Below are positions 33,297 through 44,671 of a stretch of DNA of 64,000 nucleotides, piece by piece. This stretch comes from Limonium bicolor. Its lineage: Eukaryota; Streptophyta; Magnoliopsida; Caryophyllales; Plumbaginaceae. Under the pieces are notes generated by a model, which saw only the letters and a list, made by a program, of their open reading frames with translations, was not told the origin of the DNA and made no database searches. Location of the stretch: positions 146,941,485 to 147,005,484 of the forward strand of contig CM041779.1 of the NCBI GenBank assembly GCA_023374045.1. The letters are read 5' to 3'. The stretch's first letter is position 1; each line of letters starts with the position of its first letter. The position numbers and the translations under genes are program-made.

Positions 33297-35909
33297 GACT
33301 CAGTCAGTGGGGACATTGGAGAATCTAACGAGGAAGCTGCCAGTGACCAAAGAAGTGAGTCTGATGATGTTTCTGAAGCTGTCAGTGAGGAAGAATGTGA
33401 TGAGTAGGAAATGGAAGCTCTGTACGATCCTGGTGATCTAGAAGGTGTGCATGAAGGAGTAACTGGTGTTGATATAAGTGGTGCTAAAAGCATATCTAAG
33501 TGGAAGGAGCAACAATACGTGGAACAAGACTTTGGAGGCATAATTTTAGAGAAGGGGCTGATTTTCATGGACAAAGAACACTTCATGGAAGTGTTAAGAT
33601 ATTTCTGTGTACATAATAGGTTTGACTTGCACATAAATAACACGGATAAAACCAGGCTAAGAGGATCGAGCGCTTTCCCTGATTGTCCTTGGACTATCAC
33701 AGCGATCAGGATGATGGATAAAAGGAGTTGGCAAATTAGGTCTATCAATGGGGAGCATACTTGTGACAAGCTGACCAAGAATCCAATGGCCAACTACAAA
33801 TGGTTAGCAAGCCGTCTCCTGACAGACATTAAAGTGAATCCAAAAATCACTGGTCAAACTGTACATCATCTGTGTTAGGAAAGATACGGCCTTGAAGTGA
33901 CTAGGGGTCTTGCTTTTAAGGTCAAAGGGTTGGCAATCAAAATGGTTAAGGGAAACCATGACGATGCATACACGCTGATACCACAATACTTAGAAATGTT
34001 ATACAAAACCAACCCAGGAACTGCAACGAACTGTCCAGTGTCCCCTGATCCACCACATCCGTTCACCAAATGCTTCATCGTGTTCGTGTTTGGTGCTCTT
34101 GTGCGGGGATTCATGTCAGGTTGCATACCACTTATAGGCATTGATGGATGTCATCTGAAGGGGTACTATGGAGGTGCCTTGCTACCTGTCGTGGGCCTTG
34201 ATGCAAATTAGGAAATATTCCCATTTGCTTATGTAGTGGTCAGGGAAGAGGAAACAGAGACTTGGGAATATTTTTTGAGTTGTCTCAAGACTTTTATTGA
34301 GGAAGGTGAACCTCTTCCTTGGACATTCATATCGGACAGACAAAAGGTATGCATTACTCCTCTGTTAACAGGTGCATTTTGTAAACTAGCAAACTCAGTT
34401 TATGGCATTTTGTAAATTGGCAAACTTAAATCGTGGCATTCTGTGAACTAGTAAACTTAAATCGTGACATTCTATAAACTACTAAACTCAAACCGTGGCA
34501 TTTTTGTTAACTAGTAAATTTAAATCGCGGCATTCTGTTAACTGCTACTGCTATAACACTTCTTTTGTTTTCTTGTTAGGGAATTGATCAGGCGCTAACA
34601 AACTGGTTTCCACAAAGCCCAAGGCGCTTCTGCTGCAGACACCTATATGCCAACTTCAGAAAGTCACATCCAGGTCCCAAGATGATGTGAGTACTCTATT
34701 TTAAACATACATTTCAGTTCTTATATGTTTTGCCTATCTATTCTGAGCAATCAGTAACTGCTTTTTAATGTGTAAGCAAGTGTTTTGGTCTGCCGTGAAT
34801 GCATTATCTACTTATAGTTTTGATAAAGCGAAGGAGTGTATCAAAGAGATGGATAGTGCTGCATTCCATTACCTAAGAGAGATACCACTTGAAAGTTGGG
34901 CAAGACATAAGTTCGATGAAGAGGTAATCACTATGACTGATTTATCCTTCTGTTGGTGTTGTTGTTAATGCAAGCAATCTAATCGTTGTGTGACTGTATG
35001 CAGATCAAGTGCCCTGATAATACCTCTAACTTTGTGGAGGGTTTCAATGCGACATTGACTGTCCACAGAACTAAGCCTATATACCCTCCACTAGAAGGTA
35101 ATAAACTGAACTGAATGCAATCATGTATGTTGTCTCTTGAATATTTACACTGTTTGATTTTAGAATGATTATCTTGTGTAAGCATCTGAGCTCAGCTAAT
35201 GGTGAGGCCCGTGAGAGGCAAGAAGCGTCACAGAATTGGGATTTAAACGGTGTGTGCCCTGGGATTGTGAAGAAGCTGACAGCTTTAGAAAAGTACGAGA
35301 AAACTAGATGCTGTGTTTCTAGGCCATCGGGAAGGAATAACTATGAGGTGTTGGATGGAAGTGCTTAGCTGTAGTTGATCTTGACAAGGCCGAATGCACT
35401 TGTAGTAGGTGGCAACATATAGGGATACCCTGTAAATATGCCATTAAAACGATCAGGTTGTTTGGAGGTCAACCAGTTGCGCATGTGAGCCAGTACTTCT
35501 CGGTCAGAAGTTATAAATCGGCGTACGAGTACAACATCCAGCCTGTCCCCTCTGCTGATTTTTGGCCGACACAAACAGAAGGCGCTCCCACCATCCAGCA
35601 CCCGATACTGAAGAGAGGAATTGGGAGACCACCGAGAAACAGAAGGCGGGAAGAAAATGAAAAACAGAAGGGTAAGCGGGTCACCAACAAGTGCACAAAA
35701 TGCGGTACTTTCAATCACAACAAGAGAACTTGCAAGGGTGGACTAACAGCAAGAGAAAACGAGCTACTGCAGAGCAAGAAAGGGAGAGAGATGCTACTGC
35801 CACAGGACAGTCTTCTCAAGATGCTGGCTCATCTTCAAGTTCAGCTACTGCTATAAGAAAGAAGCAAAGAACCAGAAGTACGAGAGGTGGTTTCACTTCA
35901 GCTAGATAG
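33297..35909 (+). pseudogene. MULE 1 transposase core (MuDR/MULE DDE, SWIM, zinc knuckle)
   Basis: Cuts and integrates MULE DNA. MuDR domain: LIFMDKEHFMEVLRYFCVHN and CPWTITAIRMMDKRSWQIRS. DDE part: LIGIDGCHLKGYYGG (first D, about 34140), FISDRQK/GIDQAL (second D, split by an intron 34347-34580), then DSAAFHYLREIPLESWARHK (Glu region). SWIM: CTCSRWQHIGIPCKYAIKT, with Tyr where His normally completes CxCxnCxH. Final zinc knuckle: CTKCGTFNHNKRTC (about 35693-35734). Introns 34687-34770, 34924-35003 and 35098-35163 are suggested by GT/AG and frame. In-frame stops at 33876 and 34209 and a shift near 35365 break it. Confidence 0.88.
34346..34580 (+). repeat. TIR-like repeats inside a MULE 1 intron
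   Basis: Repeated blocks of about 30 bp (AACTAGTAAACTTAAATCGTGGCATTCTGT type) resemble the blocks that make up the TIRs. A near-copy begins at 36223 (GTATGCACTACTGCTCTGTTAATAGG against GTATGCATTACTCCTCTGTTAACAGG). Confidence 0.8.
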
Positions 35910-35989
35910 TGTAGTTGGTCAAATCTGTTTCCATTGTTTGTTTTCTATTGTTTTATGATGTTGTTTAGAAAGTGAACAGACATTTTATG

Positions 35990-36459
35990 TTGTAAACAGA
36001 TTAGATTGGTGGTGGTTTTCGTTGGTTTTTGTGAACATCTGTTTAGTAGACATGTTATGCTGTAAACAGATTAGATAGGTGGTGGTTTTGGGTGGTTTTT
36101 TTAACAGCTGTGTTGTTTATGCTGCAACAGGAAGTTTTTTGGAACAACAGTGTTGTTTATGCTGTAACAGGAAGGTTTTGGGTGGTTTTTGAACAACTGT
36201 GTTGTTTATGCTGTAACAGGAAGGTATGCACTACTGCTCTGTTAATAGGTGCATTTTGTATACTAGCAGACTCATTTTATGGCATTATGTTAACTGTAAA
36301 CTCAAATCGTGGTATTCTGTGAACTACTAAACAAATCGTGGTATTTTGTGAACTTGTAAACTCAAATCGTTGCATTCTGTGAACTTTAAAAAAATCAAAA
36401 AAATAGTCATTGCACAGTCGACTCAACACAATTCAAATTTTTTTAAAAAAAATTGTCGT
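35990..36459 (+). repeat. MULE 1 3' subterminal repeats
   Basis: About three copies of a unit with GTTGTTTATGCTGTAACAGGAAG (36060-36225), then a copy of the intron block of 34346 (36223-36400), then the right TIR. No coding. Confidence 0.75.
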
Positions 36460-36633
36460 CAGGGGTATTTTGGTCATTTACCAGAGGAAATTAAAGGCAG
36501 AAATAACAACAGATACCAAATAGTGGCATTTTGTGAATTTGAAAGTCAAATCGTGGCATTTTGTGAACAAGTTTCCAAAAAGTGGTATATTGTGAATTAT
36601 AAACTCAAATCATGGTATTTTGTGAATTTTCCC
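36460..36633 (-). repeat. MULE 1 right TIR
   Basis: Inverse of 31542-31715 with a few differences. Followed by target-site copy TTGTTTTTA. Confidence 0.9.
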
Positions 36634-37040
36634 TTGTTTTTATGGATGTTAATTGTTGCGATGAGTGATGTTTTGGTTTGAGCATAAATTATAGTATGAT
36701 CAAAGTATGGTTGTGACTAAAGCCTTTTTGTTGTCACCGTTGTTTAAGGCAGCATTGCAGTTAGCAATCTCGTGCGTAACTTCCTTTCCATTCTCTAGCA
36801 ACCCTTGTATCCACTACCCACAAATATGGAATTGCCTTCGGATACATGAATTCTAGCTGAGTTTAATGAATAAACTAAGTCTTCAAACTTTTTATGGAAT
36901 TCCTTACATCAGCATTAAAACATGGAGATAGTAGCTAAAAACTTGCATCAAAAGGCCGAAACACTTGATTAGTAGCAACAACACGCAACCATGAGTTGGC
37001 TTTTGATGTCTCACCCTTCTATGTTCAGGGTCATTTTTTT
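36634..37040. other. Spacer between the two MULEs
   Basis: 407 bp with no ORF, TIR or recognised repeat. The minus strand shows short open stretches without a recognised domain. Confidence 0.5.
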
Positions 37041-37315
37041 GGAAAAATTCTAGGGAGAGGCCCCTCCTCTATTCCCATGCACGGGTGTATTCCACCGTAA
37101 TTCTACAAAACGTGTTTTTTCTTTAACTGTATATATGTCGATAATGGCATTATCGTCTTCTGGAAGCCGATATTCTCATTATGGGAATATGTACAAAAGA
37201 GAAAACGACCATTGGAGGCTATGTAAAGAAGTCAATTATGACCGATAATGGTATTATCGGCTTCTTTGCGGAGCCTTCAACGTCCATAATCTATAACACA
37301 GCATTTGTCGAGTCT
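37041..37315 (+). repeat. MULE 2 left TIR with palindromes
   Basis: Contains CGATAATGGCATTATCG (37139-37155) and CCGATAATGGTATTATCGG (37242-37260). The PMD gene starts 115 bp beyond it, so the TIR probably supplies the promoter. Confidence 0.85.
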
Positions 37316-37699
37316 CTCACCATCGGTTTCTCCATTTTTTCCCCTCACACTCTTCTCCTCCTAGCAAATATCCCCACCTCTCCTCCCATTTGCACTCTCA
37401 ATTAAATCATCTCTTTTCAAAGGAGCAAAATGAGTCGAGCCGGAGACCAATACCAGATCGGGGAACAAGGTCCATTAGAGTCTGAGCCTTTCAGTTTGCA
37501 GACAACGCATATATTTGCAGCGTGCGCATATGACGACCTGGTTAGTATATATTTAACACATATGTTAACGTATTAATATTTGTAATAGTTGTACAGCAAA
37601 CTGTTAGTTTAATTAGTAATTTGATGTAGTTAAATTGAATGTTAGCTTTTGTATCGTATTTAATTGTAAAAAAAATTAGTTAAATTAGATGATAGTTTT

Positions 37700-38560
37700 T
37701 GTACGATTTAATAAAATGAACCTTAGTAATTATTTTTTCATAGTATAGTTAATTATAAGGTATATTACTTAGTTAATAGTTGTTTGACTAAATGTTAGTT
37801 TTGTATCATATTTTTTAATTGTAGAATAAGTAATTACACTAAAATGATCAATGAACTTTAGTAATTAATTAAATTTATAGTTTAGTTAATTATATATTGT
37901 TTACATAAATAACACATAATATATGTGAAGTGGAACGCTACTGGGAGCCACAAGAAAGCTATTTACCGAGATAAGATAAGGAAGCCAACTACCGGTAGAA
38001 GATACATAAGAGACGATCGGGCGCATTGAAATGACTTTACTGTAAAGATTAAGAAGATGTCCTTACCGGAAGTTCTAGTTAGGGAGATCGGTTACTATTT
38101 AGGTGATCGGGCGAATGTAAATAAAATAAGTCAGCAAACATAAGTAATCTTATAAGTTATAGAAAGTTCTATAAAGGTGGGCCCCATAAATAGTGTAGAA
38201 AACATTTAAGCTCCACGCCTATAAATAGGAGCCTTGAACCATGTAAAGGGGTACGCTCACATCAATATATTGCAGTTATTCCTTTCACTTGTTGTCTTGA
38301 GAGAGAAGTGAGATCCTTACCACTTCAATATGTATATTATCTATCTAGGTAATAGTTGTTAGTTTAATGATTAATCCGATGTAGTAGTTTAGTTTTTTTA
38401 CCGTATGATTTAATTGTAGATTAAGTAGTAATTCTAATATGATTTAATATAATGAACCTTTGTAATTAATGTAATTTATAGTTTAGTTAATTATATATTT
38501 TATAGTTAAATAACTCGTACTATATGTTTATTATCTATCTAGATAATAGTTGTTATAGTA
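37700..38560 (+). repeat. Duplicated intron blocks around the solo LTR
   Basis: TTTATAGTTTAGTTAATTATATA at 37874 recurs at 38470, and TTATCTATCTAG(G/A)TAATAGTTGTTA at 38337 recurs at 38530. The solo LTR therefore sits in one copy of a tandemly duplicated, AT-rich intron segment. Confidence 0.65.
37926..38327. mobile_element. 402-bp solo LTR in the PMD intron
   Basis: Begins TGAAGTGG and ends CCACTTCA (perfect 8-bp inverted ends). Flanked by exact 5-bp duplication ATATG (37921-37925 and 38328-38332). Contains CTATAAATAGGAG at about 38219, a good TATA box if the LTR reads plus. No coding. Family not recognised. Confidence 0.88.
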
Positions 38561-41128
38561 ATACCAATTTAATTAATAGTCAGACATACTTAAAATTAAT
38601 GTTAGTTATTTATTGTATAATCAATTGGTAATTTATCAAGTAGATGATTTCACTACACTTAAGTGAATAAATTAAGATGCAAATTAGTAAAGTGTTGCCT
38701 TAATCTATTGTTAGAACTATTTATATGTGATTCATATTTGTTACTTGTTGAATGATTAAATAAATAGAATCAATCTTAGTAATTACTTATAAATGATACC
38801 GATTGCTATTGTGACTATGGTCTAAAGACTATTCCGTAGTAGTTGTCAATTTTGCCGTTGTAACTGAATTAATTAATAACAGTAATAGTAACTGTAACTC
38901 ATATGGAATGTAGAGATATGCACAGTATAGAAACATGACCTTGAAAACTAGGTCTTGTTGGAAGGGTGCTACAGTCCCGCATGATACTATCCTCCCGTAT
39001 ATTGCTAGAGATGGTTTGTTTAGGCCAGCGAATCTGAAGCTGAACAATTGCACGAGTATCATCAATGCCATGATTGATAGATGGCGTCCTGAGACGCATA
39101 CTTTTTTGATGCCCTTTAGGGAGGTCAGCATAACCCCAGAGAATGTGCATGTCTTGTTTGGGCTCATTACCGAGGGGGTACCCATTTGCTTCAGTACTAG
39201 TGTTGTAGACATGGATGTTGAATGTTTGTAGCTTCTAGGTGATGTCCCCTCTTCTCACAAGGAGAATCAGACACCTCTTGCTTGGCTAGCTGAGAGGTTT
39301 GTAGAGACTGATGTTGATTTTGGTTTGCATGATGATATCATTCATCAGCAGCATGCTAGAGCCTACATGCTTAGACTTATTGGGGGGGCTATTGTTCCCC
39401 AACTCTAATGGGGATAAAGTCGATGTCATTTATCTGAGATTGCTTGAGGATTTCAACTTTGCTGGTATGCTAAACTGGGGTTCTGCACCTCTTGCACATT
39501 TCTATAGGGAGAAGTGCAATGCGACGAAGTTTGACACGAAATATTTGAATGGTTGTAGTAAGCTACTCACAATCTGGGTGTATGAGCGCATTCCTGCATT
39601 CAGGCCATGACTCAGCGTTGATCGACTAAATCTTTCACCTCACCTTGCCCTTGCTTATAGGTAACAAACTACATGGCATATGATTTTTGATATAAAACTT
39701 AGTTGAATTGAGGTAAAATACTCACATGGATTATTTACAGATACAGTGGTAAGCTGAATACCATTACTGCTATGGCTCGACATACTCTGGAGTCATTTAG
39801 GGTTCCCCTGAGTGAGGGAGAGATAATATTCAAATAAACAATATTACAATTTGGTTTGTCATAAGTTATTTGCATGATTTTTAATATTTATTTGGATGTT
39901 GTGTAGTAGATCTGGCAGCCATATGATGACAGATCACCACACCCATAGCAGTTTGGTTTGGTGGTCTTTCTAATCCACTACAATGTCATTGAGGGTCATC
40001 AACCAGACCAGGTACCTAGCCAGTTCGGGGTAGACCAGCCCATTTCTGCCTTCCCACTCGACTATGACATGCTTCATGTAGTCACAATGACAAGCAGGAC
40101 AGATGCAGCATGGTGGGATATCTTTCAAGACCACATCTAGATGTGGAACAATATATGCAACAGTACCGGATTTCGATTTCACAATTGCCAAGAAGCTTCC
40201 CTCTAGACATGAGGAGCGCTTATATGATCTGGTATCTTCAGCATGTTGTATCTTGGTACACTGAGGACAGTAGGAGGAATTTCATTGTGGTAAGTATATT
40301 CTTATTTTGTTTTCTTTATATGTTCGATAATCAATAGTTTTTGTTAACGTTGTTTAATCCTATGTTTTATTTGGTTTAACAGGCGTCTGGTGTGGAGCAG
40401 CTCCAGAGGATTCCCGCTGATCAGGATGTTAGAGAATATGTTGTGCCTTTCTTAGACAATCGATGTTGATCACTACCATCGTTATGGGCACTTCTCCCAA
40501 GAGTTCTCGCAGCAGGCGCCGACAATGATAGAGCTGCAGTACCCTTCATATGTGATCAATGATAACCCTGCACCTGGAGCTGTCGGAAACCGGCCATACA
40601 GTCAGAGACGAAGAGGGTCGTGTGACAATGCGCCACCACCACCAAGAAATCAAACCTTCATCGCAGCCACCCTTTCTATTTCCTGTTATTGTACCTGACC
40701 AGGATGGTTATCGTCCATCTTTGATCCACAGCCAGCTGGAGCGCAGTTTGAGCACACGGTCCTTGGTCAGGTACTGTAGGACTTTTGAGCATAGTTCGAT
40801 GTCGGGTTCTGGTTCCTCAAACCCTTCACAGGCTACCCAATGACCTCTATCACCCCTAACCAATTAGGAGTTGATTAGCATATGCAATGACATCGACTAT
40901 GATGATGGTCTCATTGGAGCGCTGAACTGGACCTTACTAGTTGGTAATGACCCAGAGCAGATTGCAGCGGTTACTACCACATCAGCGCTCCCACATCCTC
41001 GTTCGAGAATGCTCCCTCAGCTCCGTCCCAGACTGCTCCCCCCCGCACCGTCTCCATCAGCAAATCCTAGTACACCTACAGCGGCGCCCGAAAATGAGGA
41101 GGTGAGGAGGATATGGTTAAGGGGCTAG

Positions 41129-42103
41129 CAATCCAGGCATGGAAACCCTAAAATTTTCAACCTGAATTTCACTAATCCCTAGTTTGTGAACTATTGTTAT
41201 ATGTTTTGTAGTTGATTTTATGTTTTTTTATTTTATTCGTAAACTTGTTGGTCTTATGTTATGTATAATTATATTCACACTATTGAGCTCTCATTATATT
41301 TTTTTACCAACTTTGGGGTAGATTTTCAAATGGCTACCGACATCTGTTTAAGTTGGAATTTGGTATGCACACACCCTTACATGCACACTACAATGTCTCA
41401 AAATTTAAGTATAATGGAATTCCACAACTCATTCAGAATCGGGCACAAAGTGCAAGAAAAACAATGAATGTCATTATAATTCATTATATTTTTTACCAAC
41501 TTTGGGGCAGATTTTAAAATGGCTATCGATATCTGTTTAAGTTGGAATTTGGTATGCACACACCCTCACATGCACACTACAATGTCTCAAAATTTCAAGT
41601 ATAATGGAATTCCATAAATCATTCAGAATCAGGCACAAAGTGCAAGAAAAATAATGAATGTTACTATAATTCATTATATTTTTTACCAACTTTGGGGCAT
41701 ATTTTCAAATGGCTACCGGCATCTGTTTGAGTTAGAATGTGGTATGCACACACCCTCACAAGTTCGATGCCTTGCCCTTACAAGATTCCAACTTATCTTC
41801 TAGCATGAGTTAGTGTACTAGCAAATCAGATTCTATAGATAAGATCTTATCTTCTGGCATGATTTCGTGTAGTTTGAAGCCTTACCCTTACAGGATTCCA
41901 AACCTGCATACATGTTACTACACAGTGCACCTCAGCCTATAAATACAGCCTAATTTTCCTTTCCATTCCACAAACTAATACAAAAACCTTTATCAGCACT
42001 ACATTGCATCAGTATACATAAGTCTTTAATTTTTTTCGTTTGGTATGTAAATCTGATAATATTTTTTATCTTAATTAATTTGTGCTAGTGTAATGAACAG
42101 ATC
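41129..42103. repeat. 190-bp tandem repeats between MULE 2 genes
   Basis: 41291-41760 is 2.5 copies of a unit that starts TCATTATATTTTTTACCAA at 41291, 41481 and 41671 (period exactly 190). The third is cut short at about 41760. The rest, to 42103, has partly repeated AAGATCTTATCTTCTxGCATGA-like sequence and no ORF. Confidence 0.9.
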
Positions 42104-42443
42104 ATGGATGACCGTAAGAACAAGGGTGTCTCCAATCAATTCTCTTCTTTGAACAGAAGAAGTACCAAAACTGAAACTGCAATTCGTACCTCGAAAAATA
42201 AAACTGCGAAGGGAGCACCAACAACGTCAAAGAAGGATGCATCAACTTCGAACATGAATAATGTTCCAACTACGGGAAAGGAGCGGTCCAAGGGCAGTAA
42301 ATGGGATGGGGAGTTGTATCTGAAAAACTATCCGAGCCGCTAGGAGAGGATGATGATCCTGACTATTATGTATATTTGCAGAGGGGAAAGTTTACCCCTG
42401 GGCATCCAAATTATGATCCCACTCTTTCACCAACGTCAGATTA
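42104..42443 (+). pseudogene. Small Lys/Ser/Thr-rich ORF of MULE 2, unrecognised
   Basis: ATG at 42104: MDDRKNKGVSNQFSSLNRRS, then a basic low-complexity stretch (TSKNKTAKGAPTTSKKD) to a stop at 42341. A shift near 42317 gives a plausible continuation (SEKLSEPLGEDDDPDYYVYL, then GKFTPGHPNYDP) to a stop at 42443. Product would be about 110 residues, basic then acidic. I do not recognise it; it may be the end of a longer captured gene. Confidence 0.4.
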
Positions 42444-42848
42444 AATTAAACTCTTCTACTAGCTAATAAATTAATGTATGTTGGAACTTTTACTTCTTAT
42501 CGACGTTAATGTTGGTATGCTTTGTCATGCCTGCCTTGTGTGGCCATAGGAAATAAAATGTGTGAAGTCATGTTGTCGACTCTACTTCATTCGCTTACGA
42601 TTGTTGTAATAAAATGTATGAAGTCATGTTGTGTCTAACTATATATGTTCTGGTTTAATATTGAAGTGAACAACATGTTTTAGTGTTGAAATACCATTTA
42701 ATCTTTGTTTTTTTTTTGTGCTTGCTTAAGGCACGACTTGACGAAGCAGGAGCAAAATACAGTTAACAATTACACTGAATAAAAATAGATACAAACTCAT
42801 TTATTTCGACTAATTTTCATGGAACACACTCACGATTCACTAAATTCC

Positions 42849-43223
42849 TTAATACTCATCATCTACATCTGGCTCATATTCAATCATAAGATCAAATTAA
42901 GCTACTTCATTTTGAACCGGGATGAAGTTATGTAATATGTTTCGCACATCTTGGTCGTCGCGTATGACCATCTAGCACTAGAGTAGCATTGGATGAGTGT
43001 ACAACATCCTCCGGTATATAATAAGAGTAACACGATAACATTGGAAGCCATCAAAGAGTGAATTTTCGATCAACAATTTAAAGTAGTCAAACGAAAGATC
43101 AACTGGTAGATTTGGGATCTCAACCTCCATCGTTCTTCCTTCTGTCGTTGGTACCATACAAAAACCTTCTGGTGTGTGGACTAGTTCATAATCCAAAAAA
43201 ACCATGCATGGAAGGTTGCTCAT
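42849..43223 (-). pseudogene. Stand-alone copy A of the MULE N-terminal module
   Basis: Minus-strand ATG at 43223: MSNLPCMVFLDYELVHTPEG, then VEIPNLPVDLSFDYFKLLIE and VTLIIYRRMLYTHPMLL to a stop at 42978. Past the stop the same frame gives MVIRDDQDVRNILHNF and ends IEYEPDVDDEY with a stop at 42849-42851. The plan matches the first part of the MULE 2 transposase (48528-48080): PC-x-(L/V) start, F-x-x-F/YFKLL helix, then IxxDxxVxxMIxxF, then an acidic tail. About 125 residues, without DDE, SWIM or knuckle. Function unknown. Confidence 0.6.
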
Positions 43224-43671
43224 TGTTCACAAAACGAGGGATAAGTTTTGCAGGTTGAAGTTTGGCTAACCGATGTGCCCTTTATATAGTGAACAACTGA
43301 ACCATCAATAAGTTCGGTAGGGGATAAGATGCTACGCTACTAGCTTTTCCGAGGTGATAGGATGCCCTGAATTTGCCAACGAGATGGATGAAGATAGTGG
43401 CGGAGACATCGTGAATAAGACTAAAGTGCGAAGATAAGTATTATGCATTATAATTATATCCAAACTAGCGTTGTCAAAAATAAATACATTAGTCGAACTC
43501 GTGTCATACAACTTATCATGTAGCACTACATGGCTCCATGAGGACCTTTTTATATATTTTTAGGTGCTTGCTTAAGACACAACCTGACTAAGCAGGAGCA
43601 ACTTGGTAGAGTAATTAGAAAGATAAAAATACATCCAACAGTAACTAAGTATCTTCCACTGTCAACCGCAA

Positions 43672-44022
43672 TTAACCATCAACCTCTGGTTCATATTCTA
43701 CCAGTAGTCAATCTTACCATGTATCATTGGTGGTCATGTAGTTTTCAATCATAAGACGTAAGTCTTCGTTGTTTGTGATTACCATCTGGCTCCAAAACGA
43801 CACTGGTAATGAAACATCATTTTTTGGAACACAATGGATGTAGCAATGAAATTCTGATCACCGCAATCTAGGCAACATTCAACTAGCAGTTTGAAATAAC
43901 TAAAGTCGACAAAAGGCGTATGGTAAGAGGGCGTGTTGTGGAGTAATTTGTTGGTTCAAGTAAAAACCACAATCATCAAAAGACGCGATGTAGTGCAGAT
44001 ACAACTGGCAAGGAATAAACGT
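43672..44022 (-). pseudogene. Stand-alone copy B of the MULE N-terminal module
   Basis: Minus strand, starting at an ACG (44022-44020) where copies A and C have ATG: TFIPCQLYLHYIASFDDCGF, then YAFVDFSYFKLLVECCLD, SIVFQKMMFHYQC, MVITNNEDLRLMIENYMTT and an acidic LLVEYEPEVDG end with a stop at 43672-43674. Two internal stops near 43712-43704. Clearly the same module as copy A, diverged. Confidence 0.55.
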
Positions 44023-44671
44023 TGTTCAAGTACAGAGCAAAAGGAAAGTGCAATGGTAAGCAATTAATTGGCAACCTATGAGCAGTTGTTTATTTGTGAT
44101 AAAGAGTGAATATGATGAAGATATTTATGGATGATAGCAAGTTAGTTTGGGACTGGTGGAGGTTAGGACCATATCATTATCATCACCGAAAGTTTCTCAT
44201 TCCTTCTTACCCATGAAGATAAAGATTCTTGAGGCATAACAATTGAAGGGCTATGCATAGACCCTGCAAATTCAGAGCATCTTATCACCTTCCAAAAGCT
44301 ATAAGCGTAGCAATAGTTTATATGTGACAAAATGTGAATATGACTGAGGTATTTACAGATGAGAGCAAGCCAGGTTGGAACTAGAGGAGGCTAATACTAT
44401 AGCATTGTCAGCACCAAGAGTATCTTATTCTTTCTTATCCATGAAGATGAAGATTCACAAGGCATAACAATTGGAGGGCTATACATAGACCCTGCAAATT
44501 TAGAGCATCTTATGCAAGTTTTTCAACGATTTCAAAATTCACCGAAAGTATCTTATTCTTCTTTACCCATTAACATTCATGGAACACACTCACGATTCAC
44601 TATATACAGTTGGTTGTAGTGTGCTTGAGATACATAGTTTTGTCCACCTTTTGAAAACTGAAAAGTAATCC

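Larger units (their letters stand above)
31542..36633 (+). mobile_element. MULE 1, complete Mutator-like element
   Basis: Terminal inverted repeats of about 170 bp: 31542-31715 (GGAAAAAATCACAAAATAG...) and 36460-36633 in reverse (GGGAAAATTCACAAAATACC...). The 9-bp flanks TTGTTTTTT and TTGTTTTTA agree at 8 of 9 positions, as expected for Mutator. It contains a decayed multi-exon transposase on the plus strand. Confidence 0.9.
37430..41128 (+). pseudogene. Plant mobile domain (PMD, MAIN-like) gene of MULE 2
   Basis: ATG at 37430; exon 1 ends at 37540 (CGACCTG|GTTAGT). Intron 1 runs to 38913 (TGTAG|AGATATG) and exon 2 continues in phase. PMD motifs: LPYIARDGLFRPANLKLN, MIDRWRPETHTFLMPF, ITPENVHVLFGLITEG, PLAWLAERFVETDVDFG, ARAYMLRLIGG, FNFAGMLNWGSAPLAHFYRE, CSKLLTIWVYERIPAFRP. 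After a gap come IHYNVIEGHQPDQVPSQFG and WWDIFQDH. A Pro/Ser-rich end reads to 41128. Stops at 39229 and 40138 and a shift in a G run near 39391 break it. PMD proteins act in gene silencing and are known in MULEs; the role inside the element is not known. Confidence 0.85.
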
